Source: an uncultured Desulfobulbaceae bacterium (GTDB lineage: Bacteria; Desulfobacterota; Desulfobulbia; Desulfobulbales; Desulfobulbaceae). Taken from it: a stretch of DNA of 25,421 nt. The translations under genes were made by a program, and so were the position numbers. Shown here in pieces: positions 16,427 to 24,529 of this stretch. Location of the stretch: contig CAMYOP010000002.1 in NCBI GenBank assembly GCA_947260045.1, positions 1 to 25,421 of the forward strand. The letters run 5' to 3'. Within the stretch, counting starts at the first letter, position 1. Every line of letters starts with the position of its first letter. A model generated the notes under the pieces. The model searched no databases. It was given only the letters and a program-made list of their open reading frames with translations, and was not told the origin of the DNA.

Positions 16427-18044
16427 TAGATATAATTTCAGCTGTTTACTTTATATTACATGCACAATATTTTTCTTTTTCATGCTCCCAATGTCTCCCG
16501 TTTCAGGAGAAGAGTTAACCCTGCTGTATTCAAACGATGTTCTGGGTGAAACAGAACCATGCGGTTGAAGTGCTAATCAACTGGGCGGACTGTCCAGAAA
16601 AGCCTATATAGCAGCCACCCTGCAGCACAATGAAAAAAAGCCCGCAATCCTTGTGGATGGAGGCGCTCTCTTTTTTAAAAGTAGAGGGAGTTCTGCCACT
16701 CAACTGCAACGAACAGAAATTATGGCTGAGTCTATCATCAAAAGTATGGAAAAGATGGGATATGCTGCAGCAGGTATAGCGAAGCAGGATATGGCTGCTG
16801 GATTTGAGTTCCTCTTATCTATTCAAAAAGAATCATCTGTACAACTGGTATCGGCAAACATTCTAAAAAAAGACTCTGGAGCAGCCTATTTCACTTCCCA
16901 TATTATCCATAATGCAGGCTCACTAAAAGTCGCTATCATTGGAATCACTGATCACAGCATCAAGCTAAGAGCATCAGAGGAGAAAGATTTTATAATAACT
17001 CCCTGGCATGAGGTGCTCGGCAATGATCTCAAAGATGTGGAACCATCTGCTGACCTCATTATCCTACTTTCCAGTTATCCATACAAAACCAATGAAAAAA
17101 TCGCCCAACAATTTAGTAATATAGATATTATAGTACAATCAGGGCATTCAAAAAGAGGGCTGATACCTAAAAAAATTAACAATACCCTTATAACGCAAGT
17201 AGAAGGTCAAGGAAAATATCTCGGCCATATGTCCCTCTCTATCCATCCAGACTCAAAGTGGGGGGATAGTTATCAGGGCCAAGTGCAACAGGTTCAAAAT
17301 GAACTGGACAGAATTGACTGGCAACTAAACAGACTGAAGAAAAGAATTCCAGAAGCGCAACAAAAGCAAAATCATCAGTTTAAAAAACTACATACAATAA
17401 AATCTGAACTTGAAACAAAAATTGCCACGCTGAACAGGGCTCTTATAAACAATATTGATATCCCCAATACATATTCCAACAAGTTCATCCCTTTAAAGAC
17501 ATCTACCCCTGAGGACAAAAGTGTTAAAGCTATTGTTGAAAAGGCAAAGAGAAGAGCTAACCGTATAAGCCAGGAACGTATAACAAAAGAAAAAAAATCA
17601 AATGAAATCAAAGAAGCTCAAATACAGCCTTATCTAAACGGCCTGATAGGGTGGAAAAGATGCAGGCAGTGTCACCCAGAACAAACTGCCTTCTGGCAGA
17701 CTACTGGTCATGCCAGAGCCTGGAGTACACTTATTAGAAAAAAACAACAGTTTAACCCTGATTGCATTGGCTGTCATGTAACCCTGTCATCATATAAGGC
17801 TACTTATGCAGAAAAGGAAGAACTCTTAAGTCAACTACCATCTGTGCTTAAAGGCGTTGGCTGTGAAGCATGCCATGGCCCAGGATTAATCCATGCTGAC
17901 AGTAAAGGGGAAAAGCCTAGCAAGGCAGTCAGCAAAGTAACCTGTCTGCAGTGCCACACAGCGAAACATGACGGGGACTTTGACTTTAACAGGCTTGTGG
18001 AAAAAATCACTTGTCCGTCAATAGGGGCAACAAAGTCCCAATAG
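16407..18044 (+). CDS. Predicted selenoprotein: exported UshA-like domain fused to a tetrahaem cytochrome c
   Basis: Read through UGA at 16566-16568, the gene encodes 545 residues from ATG 16407. Residues 1-34 are a signal peptide with a Phe-rich core. The sequence LTLLYSNDVLGETEPCG-U54-SANQLGGLSRKA then matches the N-terminus of UshA/5'-nucleotidase-like proteins, whose usual motif is EPCGC; Sec would replace the second Cys. Later IVQSGHSKR and GKYLGHMSL match the end of that fold. The metal-binding His of NDxHG is Leu (NDVLG), so phosphatase activity is doubtful. Residues about 286-400 are charged coiled coil. Four CxxCH haem sites follow at C419, C453, C486 and C513, in a cytochrome c554-like arrangement. 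Starting after the UGA (GTG 16653) would lose the signal peptide needed for haem attachment. Translation probably couples to rarA. Confidence 0.72.
16566..16597 (+). promoter_or_regulatory. Candidate bacterial SECIS: in-frame UGA plus downstream hairpin
   Basis: UGA (16566-16568) is followed after 12 bases by CTGGGC (16581-16586), loop GGACT and GTCCAG (16592-16597), a 6-bp stem with one G-U pair. The apical loop begins with GG and starts 19 bases after the UGA. This fits the known bacterial SECIS layout (loop about 16-37 bases downstream, G in the first two loop positions). The stem also encodes the conserved LGGLS residues, so part of the pairing could come from codon choice. Confidence 0.6.
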
Positions 18045-18087
18045 AAAGACCAAGACACATGATTGTTGAAAATAGAAAAAGCTAAGA

Positions 18088-18125
18088 AAATAAAATGGGG
18101 CAGCTCAGGCTGCCCCATTTTATTT
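18088..18125. terminator. Bidirectional rho-independent terminator between the cytochrome gene and ppaC
   Basis: A perfect 17-bp inverted repeat (AAATAAAATGGGGCAGC, loop TCAG, exact complement) with A-rich and T-rich outer ends stands between the convergent genes. Either direction gives a GC-rich stem followed by a U-rich stretch. Confidence 0.93.
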
Positions 18126-18153
18126 GGTGGGTAAGAAAAACTATGGCTGATAA

Positions 18154-19074
18154 TTAACAGCCAAAAGCATTTTGAAGATTTGGTACAGTCTGTTTTTTAC
18201 GGCTCATCATACCGTCAATCCACATGCAGTTCCCATCAAGCTTAGCATCAAATGCTTTTTCAATCAGTTCAGGCTCATCGGAAATAACCATCAGATCGGT
18301 GCCTTCTTTAACAACATCTGTCAGCATTAATAAAATTGAGTGGCGACCTTCAGCTTTTTGCTCTTGCATAGCTTTATAAAGACCATCACGGTGAGCAGCA
18401 GCCTGATCAAGAGAGGCAAGCTCAAGCTGACCAACGCCAACTTTTTTACCTTTCATGTCAAAATCTTTATAATCACGATTGAGAAGATCCTTTGCAGGAA
18501 CCCCATCAATTGAGCTTTTTGCTGCAAGCATATCCATGAAGAGAGCATCAGTATCAGCAATACCAGCAATTTTAGCAAGATCTGCAACCGCTGCTTTATC
18601 TGCATCAGTACAGGTGGGTGATTTAAAATTAACGGTATCACTTAAGATAGCGGCAGTCATCAAGCCTGCAACCTGAGCAGTAATTGCCACGCCATTCAAC
18701 TCAAAAAGAGTTTTCAGTACGGTACCTGTACAACCAACAGGCATGTTACAGAACAGAATTGGATTATTGGTCGTTACATCACCAATTTTGTGATGATCAA
18801 CAATTGCCATAACTTCGCCATCAGCAAGATTATCAGGGGCCTGAGCAATATCACTGTGATCTACCAAAGCAACCTGTTTGCCGCTTGCATCTGTCATTAT
18901 TTCAGGGGTAGCTGCTGAAAATCGATCAAGAACCAAAGCGCTTTCAGGGGTTAATTCACCCTGCATACAGGCAATATAATCTTCACCCTTGGCTTTCATA
19001 AGCTCAGCATATGCAATTGCTGCAGTAACTGAATCAGTATCCGGATTTTTATGACCTACTACATACACAGACAT
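18154..19074 (-). CDS. ppaC: Manganese-dependent inorganic pyrophosphatase (family II)
   Basis: The 306-residue cytosolic enzyme hydrolyses pyrophosphate. The N-terminal DHH domain has GHKNPDTDS with ligands H8, D12 and D14, LVDHSD (D72), and the name-giving VDHH (D93, H94, H95). The C-terminal DHHA2 domain ends with the SRKKQ substrate motif at 291-295. Length is exactly that of the family without the CBS-domain regulatory insert, so nucleotide control of that kind is not expected. An excellent AAGGAGGA ribosome binding site (19081-19088) lies 6 bases before ATG 19074. The gene stands alone between a terminator and its own promoter region. The soluble enzyme would make pyrophosphate hydrolysis irreversible, useful in sulfate activation if the host reduces sulfate (inference). 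Confidence 0.95.
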   Translation of the reverse strand: MSVYVVGHKNPDTDSVTAAIAYAELMKAKGEDYIACMQGELTPESALVLDRFSAATPEIMTDASGKQVALVDHSDIAQAPDNLADGEVMAIVDHHKIGDVTTNNPILFCNMPVGCTGTVLKTLFELNGVAITAQVAGLMTAAILSDTVNFKSPTCTDADKAAVADLAKIAGIADTDALFMDMLAAKSSIDGVPAKDLLNRDYKDFDMKGKKVGVGQLELASLDQAAAHRDGLYKAMQEQKAEGRHSILLMLTDVVKEGTDLMVISDEPELIEKAFDAKLDGNCMWIDGMMSRKKQTVPNLQNAFGC

Positions 19075-19432
19075 TGTTGATCCTCCTTACATTAAAGTAA
19101 TTATTTAGTAACAATATGAGTATTTAAGAGACTATCTGCCAACAGTCAAATTCCCTGGCAAATTATATAGAGACTAAACTGTGCATAAAACGAAAGAAAT
19201 CGTAATCCTTTACGTTTGCAGCGTCAAGCAGAAAAAAGAAAGAAAAACAGCCTACAATTTAATAGATAAAAGACATCAAAAATCCTGAACGAACAACAAG
19301 ATAATAAGAGAGATCTATAATATATACTTTTTTCCTTTTCCATTCTTTTCATCAATCTGATACATTGAGCTATATTCGTTAACAGACAGACCAACATTCT
19401 TTCTCAGCCAATTAATATCTCACAATATATAT
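19075..19432. other. Divergent intergenic region, ppaC / unknown membrane-anchored protein gene
   Basis: These 358 bases hold the ppaC ribosome binding site and candidate promoter at the left. The remainder is AT-rich, without a convincing open reading frame, RNA gene or riboswitch. A TATAAT-like string near 19317 faces the rightward gene but has no clear -35 partner. Confidence 0.6.
19122..19149 (-). promoter_or_regulatory. Candidate ppaC promoter
   Basis: On the minus strand TTGACT (19144-19149) and TTAAAT (19122-19127) are 16 bases apart, about 48 bases before the ppaC ATG. The -35 matches 5/6 of consensus and the -10 matches 4/6. Together with the strong ribosome binding site this fits a well-expressed gene. 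Confidence 0.4.
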
Positions 19433-20377
19433 ATGCCAGATCCCAGACGACACAAACGTAAAGAAACTAAAAAGAGCCTGCTGTTTCCTTTTCTCATTTT
19501 CCTCATCATTTCAGTAGGTGCAGGTGTCGCTCTTTATTACAATTCACTCAAAAAAGAAATTCCTGATCAAGCAGGCACCATTTCTCCTCCTGTCCAGAAA
19601 CTTGAACCAGAGCAAGCACAACTTCAAGATGATGAGACGCTTGCCGTCCCCCCGCAAGAGGAACACAGTCAAACTGATCAAACTGACAATGAGCAGGAAG
19701 AGTCTGCATCAGCTGAAAATGAAGACCTTGAAAAGGAAAAATCATGCAGCGACTTAGGGCTCAGCCTTACTAATTTCTTTAGTCATGTTGATAATCAGTT
19801 CTACATGACCCCTTTTAAACTCGAACAAACCATTCAACAACATTTCATCACCTTAACTGAAAAAGTTCTGAACAACCCTCCAGTAGTCGTCCGTGAATAT
19901 GACGACTTGTTTACTGTTTTAAAAAATATGGCTCATTTTTTTAGGATTCTGGGCAATCAAAATATTATCATTATAAAAACAATACTCAACCGTGAAGCTG
20001 ATAAAATTGAGGATGTTACTCAAGACTTATTTCACTGGACAACCAGCCAGCAATGTTCAGCCCCTGTCTTCCCGCTTGAAACACCACTTATAAAACTTTA
20101 TGAATATGCAGGCTTTTTTACAAACACCATGGGTGGTCGATCCTACCTGTTTCGCAGAGACTCTCGATCACGTTTAATTATTAATTATTATTCAATACTT
20201 ATCATCGATATTGCCAACGAACAAAACTTGAACAAGTATGGAATCGACATCACCCCCATAACCCGTCAACTTATACAGGAAATTGAAGCAACCAATCAAC
20301 TTATCTATAAAGAAAAATATCTTGAAACGTTGGATGGGGTACTGGAAAAATATCAGACAGAAGAAAATGTACAGTAG
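19433..20377 (+). CDS. Membrane-anchored protein of unknown function
   Basis: I do not recognise this 314-residue protein. It starts with a basic stretch (RRHKRKETKK), a single hydrophobic helix at about 15-36 (LLFPFLIFLIISVGAGVALYY), and a Glu/Gln/Pro/Asp-rich linker at about 45-105. That suggests an N-in anchor with the rest in the periplasm. The C-terminal about 205 residues are predicted mostly helical (LGLSLTNFFSHVDNQFYMTP, FRRDSRSRLIINYYSILIIDI). It has no CxxCH, Walker or other catalytic motif. It is monocistronic, bounded by ppaC upstream and a terminator downstream. The ATG 19433 has no clear ribosome binding site, but the basic-then-hydrophobic N-terminus supports it. Confidence 0.75.
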   Translation: MPDPRRHKRKETKKSLLFPFLIFLIISVGAGVALYYNSLKKEIPDQAGTISPPVQKLEPEQAQLQDDETLAVPPQEEHSQTDQTDNEQEESASAENEDLEKEKSCSDLGLSLTNFFSHVDNQFYMTPFKLEQTIQQHFITLTEKVLNNPPVVVREYDDLFTVLKNMAHFFRILGNQNIIIIKTILNREADKIEDVTQDLFHWTTSQQCSAPVFPLETPLIKLYEYAGFFTNTMGGRSYLFRRDSRSRLIINYYSILIIDIANEQNLNKYGIDITPITRQLIQEIEATNQLIYKEKYLETLDGVLEKYQTEENVQ

Positions 20378-20443
20378 AATTAGTAAATAAGAAAACAGAG
20401 TCAAAGCCCTTCTGGTTAAGCAAGAAGCATATTTCTAAAGAAC

Positions 20444-20482
20444 AAAAAAAAAGTCCTCAGCAGATGCTGAAGACTTTTTTTT
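20444..20482. terminator. Bidirectional rho-independent terminator
   Basis: AAAAAAAGTC-C-TCAGCA pairs with TGCTGA-A-GACTTTTTTT around a small loop, with one mismatch and A/T tails on both sides. It lies between the convergent unknown gene (+) and the Bax1-family gene (-) and suits both. Confidence 0.92.
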
Positions 20483-20510
20483 ATCATACCCATTTATAAC
20501 AGCTTTTATA

Positions 20511-21239
20511 TCAATCGCGACTACCGCCAAAAAATCTGAGCAGCATTAAGAACAGATTAATAAAATCAAGGTAAAGAGCCAGAGCACCAATTATAGAACC
20601 TTTACGAATTGCTACCTCTCCCTGTTCCATAATTCCCTGTTCGCCCATATGTTTAATTTTCTGAACATCATATGCTGTAAGCCCTACAAATACCAGGACT
20701 CCTATAACAGATATGGCCCAGTAAAGGCTGGAACTCTGTAAAAATATATTGACGATGGAGGCAATGATGATACCGATCAAGCCCATAAACATAAACGATC
20801 CCATCCCTGAAAGGTCACGCTTGGTAACCAAACCATACACTGCCATAGCTCCGAACATACCTGCTGTTATCAGAAAAGTACCTGCTATGGATGAGGACGT
20901 ATACGCTAAAAATATGACAGACAGGGTTAAACCATTGAGAACTGAATAGGCAACAAAAAGACCAGTTGCTGTACTAGCCTGCATTTTTTCGATTCTGGCC
21001 GAGAGGTAAAATACCATTCCCAGCTCCGCAATAATCAGTATAAAAAATAGGGGCGTACCGACAATAGAGTTAGCCAGGCCAGTATTGGCAGTTAAATAGG
21101 CAACAGCTCCAGTCAGCCCCAGGCCAATTGCCATCCAGTTGAAAACCTTGGCAAGAAAAACAGTGGAAGCCTCCTGTCTCGCTTGTGCAATCGTAATTGC
21201 CCTGGTATCGTATTGCGTTTGCATCGAAGTATTCTCCAT
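20511..21239 (-). CDS. Bax inhibitor-1 (TMBIM/YbhL-YccA) family integral membrane protein
   Basis: The 242 residues form a short soluble N-terminus (about 1-28) and seven hydrophobic helices, the usual BI-1 layout. Diagnostic segments are FNWMAIGLGLTGAVAYL, FVAYSVLNGLTLSVIF, GLTAYDVQKIK and the last, semi-hydrophobic helix ALALYLDFINLFLMLLRFFG. Bacterial homologues such as BsYetJ form pH-sensitive Ca2+ leak channels, while YccA modulates FtsH; the role here is not resolved. The conserved Asp pair of the pH sensor would be D in AYD and D in YLDF. No ribosome binding site is obvious in the AT-rich leader. It is monocistronic and diverges from cooC. Confidence 0.88.
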   Translation of the reverse strand: MENTSMQTQYDTRAITIAQARQEASTVFLAKVFNWMAIGLGLTGAVAYLTANTGLANSIVGTPLFFILIIAELGMVFYLSARIEKMQASTATGLFVAYSVLNGLTLSVIFLAYTSSSIAGTFLITAGMFGAMAVYGLVTKRDLSGMGSFMFMGLIGIIIASIVNIFLQSSSLYWAISVIGVLVFVGLTAYDVQKIKHMGEQGIMEQGEVAIRKGSIIGALALYLDFINLFLMLLRFFGGSRD

Positions 21240-21326
21240 TATAATTTGATTTATTATATATTCAGATTTACATTTTTAATTGTAACCATTTTATCCTAGA
21301 AGGCAACAAAATCAGGAACACCTATC

Positions 21327-22094
21327 GTGAAAATAGCAATCAGTGGAAAAGGCGGCGTCGGCAAAACTACAATTATGGCACTTCTGGCCAGAGAATTTAA
21401 AAACCAGGGCAAAGAGGTGCTTGTAATTGATGCTGATCCAAGCCCACACATGGCGCAAACACTTGGCATTGAAGACAGCAGAGGCCTGACACCCATCGCC
21501 GATATGAAAAAAATGCTGGCAGAACGTTCCGGTAAAACTCCGGGTTCTCCGTTTTATCAATTAAACCCACAGGTCGATGATCTCTTAAAAGATTACATGA
21601 TTGAGCATGACCTGTATAAGCTAATGGTACTAGGTGCCATCCAGACAGCTGATGGTGGCTGTGCCTGTCCAGAAAACCATGTTCTTCGGAAAATGCTAAA
21701 AAAAATGTTGCTTAAAGCCAACCAGGTTGTGCTGTTGGATATGGAAGCAGGTGTGGAGCATTTAGGCAGAGGGACTATTGCCGGGGTTGATCATCTTCTG
21801 ATCGTGGTAAATCCTTCACGCTCAAGCATTAGAACGGCCGAAAAAATACTCAAACTGGCAAATGAAGTACAGATTCCAAACATCTTTTTTGTTGGCAATT
21901 TAGTCAAGGATGACGAAGACAAACAGTTTCTTTTGGATAGCCTGGCTATAGAGCCTATTGGCTATTTTCCTGACTCAAAAGCCATTCGCCGGGCTGAGCG
22001 AAACGAGGAAGCGGTTGTTACCGTCTCGGAAGAACTGAATAATGCTCCTGCAGACATCGTTGGGGCACTTATGAACGCATCGGAAAAAGAGTAA
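21327..22094 (+). CDS. cooC: CooC-type nickel-insertion ATPase (CO dehydrogenase maturation, MinD/ParA superfamily)
   Basis: The 255-residue protein has the deviant Walker A KGGVGKTT (8-15), the IDADPSP switch and DMEAGVEHLGRG. The CooC-specific C112-x-C114 (DGGCACPENHVLRKML) binds Ni or Zn at the dimer interface. CooC uses ATP to help load nickel into the C-cluster of anaerobic CO dehydrogenase (CooS/AcsA). Length and Cys positions match characterised CooC proteins. It is read from GTG 21327 with AGGA at a suitable distance. No cooS, acs or other maturation gene is in the window, so its client must be encoded elsewhere. It converges on the phosphoglycosyl transferase gene with 33 bases between their stops. 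Confidence 0.87.
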   Translation: MKIAISGKGGVGKTTIMALLAREFKNQGKEVLVIDADPSPHMAQTLGIEDSRGLTPIADMKKMLAERSGKTPGSPFYQLNPQVDDLLKDYMIEHDLYKLMVLGAIQTADGGCACPENHVLRKMLKKMLLKANQVVLLDMEAGVEHLGRGTIAGVDHLLIVVNPSRSSIRTAEKILKLANEVQIPNIFFVGNLVKDDEDKQFLLDSLAIEPIGYFPDSKAIRRAERNEEAVVTVSEELNNAPADIVGALMNASEKE

Positions 22095-22127
22095 GTAGTA
22101 CGAGCAAATCTGAATAGTGGTGAGGAA

Positions 22128-23558
22128 TCAGTAAGCGCCCTTGCCACTAATCATACAATATACTGTCTTGACAATAATTTTTATATCATTCCAGAGAGAG
22201 TGATTCAGGACATACCAGTCATCCAACTCGACCCGCTCCTGATAATTCTCCATATCATTTCGTTTCTTGACCTGCCAGGGGCCAGTGATCCCAGGTTTCA
22301 TTGAGCAGTACCGGCCAGCGCTTGTTTCACCGTCTCCCTTATAATATTCTTCCAGTTCTCTGCCAACAATTGGTCGAGCGCCGACAACACTCATCTCTCC
22401 CTTTAACACATTATAGAATTGTGGAAACTCATCAAGACTTGTTTTGCGAAGAAAAAGCCCTACTCTGGTAACCCTTGGGTCAATCTTTAATTTATAATGA
22501 CTGGTCCATTCCTGCTTTAGTGTTTCATTTGTCTGTAAAAGCTCTTCAAGCTTCTCATCAGCATCTTCAACCATTGTCCTGAATTTCAAACAGCCAAATT
22601 CTCTTCCTCTTTCTGTTATTCGGCGATGCCTATAAAAAACAGGCCCAGAACTGTCTAATTTGATAACAAGAGCAATAATGAGAAACAAGGGAGAGGATAT
22701 CAACAATACAACACTTGAGAAAATTACATCAAATGCTCTTTTCCAGCTGGTGACAGGATTAAAATTCAATATAAGCATATCACCAAAAGATTGAATTTCA
22801 GCGTGATGCAGCCCAAAAATATACAGGTCTGGAATCAGAAATATTTGCGCACCAAGATCTCTGCATTCCTCAAGAATCTTAAAAATTTTACGTTCAGCCC
22901 TCATTGGAAGAGCTATATACACATAATCAATATCATTTTTCTGCAGGTATTCTTTAATGTCATCTATTTTCCCAAGGAGTGGTTTATCGATTGATTCCAG
23001 TCGTTCATCGATTTCAACCTTATCGTCAAAATAACCGATAACTTCGATACCTGCCCATGGAATCTCTTCGACTTGTTTGGTCATTCGATGACCAAGATCA
23101 CCAGCACCAGCAATAATTGCATGCCGTTTATTTTTACCTTGCGCTCGAAAATGACGTAAAAATTTCCGAACAATGAGATGGGAAAAGAAGATGACAAATG
23201 GCATGGTCGCAGACCATATCATAAAAACGACCCGAGAATATGCCTCAGAGATTTTAAAAATAAAGAAATAAAACAACAAAACGCCAACAACAGATCCCCA
23301 GGCTTTAGTAATAACGAGAAATTCACGATAAAACTTCCAGCCTCGCCAGGAACGGTACATTTGAAAATACTGAAAACTGATAAAGGATATTATAAAAACA
23401 ACTATCTCAAGGTAGGTATAATAGGGATTCCATGGAACCCTGTAACAGGTGACCAGGAGCCACAGAAAGACACAGACAAGTGAACAGTCAATAATATGAA
23501 GAATTCTATAAATGAAGGAACTGCGTTCCCGCATATTCCAAGAAAGGATAGGAGACAT
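22128..23558 (-). CDS. Polyprenyl-phosphate sugar phosphotransferase (WbaP/WcaJ-type initiating glycosyltransferase)
   Basis: The 476-residue protein has four or five N-terminal membrane helices (about 15-125). A CoA-binding-like Rossmann domain follows (HAIIAGAGDLGHRMTKQVEEI, ~145-265). The C-terminal bacterial sugar transferase domain begins at AFDVIFSSVVLLISSPLFL. Its catalytic core is seen in LKFRTMVEDAD, DPRVTRVGLFLRKTSLDEFPQFYNVLKGEMSVVGARP (Asp-Glu pair of the phosphoglycosyl transferase) and KPGITGPWQV. The enzyme moves a sugar-1-phosphate onto undecaprenyl phosphate to start O-antigen or exopolysaccharide units; the sugar is not determined by sequence. It lies 12 bases after the GT2 gene, the last gene of the block. 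ATG 23558 lacks a good ribosome binding site; ATG eight codons on is possible. Confidence 0.9.
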   Translation of the reverse strand: MSPILSWNMRERSSFIYRILHIIDCSLVCVFLWLLVTCYRVPWNPYYTYLEIVVFIISFISFQYFQMYRSWRGWKFYREFLVITKAWGSVVGVLLFYFFIFKISEAYSRVVFMIWSATMPFVIFFSHLIVRKFLRHFRAQGKNKRHAIIAGAGDLGHRMTKQVEEIPWAGIEVIGYFDDKVEIDERLESIDKPLLGKIDDIKEYLQKNDIDYVYIALPMRAERKIFKILEECRDLGAQIFLIPDLYIFGLHHAEIQSFGDMLILNFNPVTSWKRAFDVIFSSVVLLISSPLFLIIALVIKLDSSGPVFYRHRRITERGREFGCLKFRTMVEDADEKLEELLQTNETLKQEWTSHYKLKIDPRVTRVGLFLRKTSLDEFPQFYNVLKGEMSVVGARPIVGRELEEYYKGDGETSAGRYCSMKPGITGPWQVKKRNDMENYQERVELDDWYVLNHSLWNDIKIIVKTVYCMISGKGAY

Positions 23559-23570
23559 GATTGGATTGTG

Positions 23571-24527
23571 TTATATTTTTGCCCACCAGTTTCGTTGCAT
23601 ACTGCAAAATACGGCAACGCCTGAGGGTAATAGTTTGTATTTTCTACCGAGATTATATGCAGTAAACTTTGCAATATTCCGCATAAAACTCTCTGGTATC
23701 AAATAAAATTTTTTCCTTTTTCGAAGCAAGGTTAACTCCGACAAAACAAATTTCTTGCCAGCACCTGTAGGTTTACCAAATCTCTCCAGCATTTGCGGCT
23801 GTGTGACATGAAAAACGCCTATATCAAAATAACGCCTGAAATCCTGCCATACCGAATAATTATGGGAATGATACACACAGGCATCACTGACATAGGCAAC
23901 ACAATAGTCATTCTCCATTAATTTGGCCACAGTACAGGTATCCTCCCCAAAAATCAACTTATCGGGGAAATAATCATTTTCTGCAAGTATGCTCTTTTTA
24001 TAGGCAGCAAATGAATTCGAAATAAAGATTGTTTTGAAGCCGTACGTTTGTCGATCTTCAAAGCAACGCTTATGAGACTCTGGCGGATAGTTGAATAAAC
24101 GTAAATGCTCGCTGAAAATATTAGCATCCAGGCTTGGCAACTGCCGACCATACGAGGCAGCAACCTGATCATCCTCTTGCAGGGGACGAATGAGTCGTTC
24201 AAGTGCTTTTTTGTCTGCAGGTATGGCATCTTGAGTCATGTAGACCAAGATATCACCTCTTGCCATTTTACCTGCTGCTGTCCGTGTTTTACCATGTTCA
24301 AAGTCCTGCTCCTCAATCAGCTCAACACGTACACCGAACTTGCTGGCAATATCCCGGGTGCCATCTTTGGAGCTGGAATCAATGATAATAATCTCATGGG
24401 GTTGCAGGGACTGCTGGCCAAGCATTGTCAAAAGATCTCCAAGCGTCTTCGCACCATTATAGGTGGGAATGATAAGAGAAACTGTTGCCTGGGATTGTTT
24501 CTCTGCTTTTAGAATTGTCTCAGGCAT
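23571..24527 (-). CDS. GT2 glycosyltransferase (rhamnosyltransferase-like)
   Basis: The 318-residue GT-A protein starts with VSLIIPTYNGAKTLGDLL and IIIIDSSSKDGT, the nucleotide-binding half of family 2. The segment EEQDFEHGKTRTAAGKMARGDILVYMTQDAIP, where TQDA replaces the DxD motif, is typical of the rhamnosyltransferase-like subgroup. GEDTCTVAKLMENDYCVAYV supplies the later acidic motif. There is no membrane helix, so it should act at the cytoplasmic face on lipid-linked saccharide. The start lies 2 bases after the stop of the upstream GT2 gene, indicating translational coupling. Donor and acceptor are inferred only loosely. Confidence 0.87.
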   Translation of the reverse strand: MPETILKAEKQSQATVSLIIPTYNGAKTLGDLLTMLGQQSLQPHEIIIIDSSSKDGTRDIASKFGVRVELIEEQDFEHGKTRTAAGKMARGDILVYMTQDAIPADKKALERLIRPLQEDDQVAASYGRQLPSLDANIFSEHLRLFNYPPESHKRCFEDRQTYGFKTIFISNSFAAYKKSILAENDYFPDKLIFGEDTCTVAKLMENDYCVAYVSDACVYHSHNYSVWQDFRRYFDIGVFHVTQPQMLERFGKPTGAGKKFVLSELTLLRKRKKFYLIPESFMRNIAKFTAYNLGRKYKLLPSGVAVFCSMQRNWWAKI

Positions 24528-24529
24528 AA

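Noticed and set aside
22110..22146. Stem TAGTGGTGAGG / CCTTGCCACTA as a terminator for cooC
   Set aside because: The right arm lies in the last codons of the phosphoglycosyl transferase gene, pairing needs two G-U pairs, and no T-run follows.
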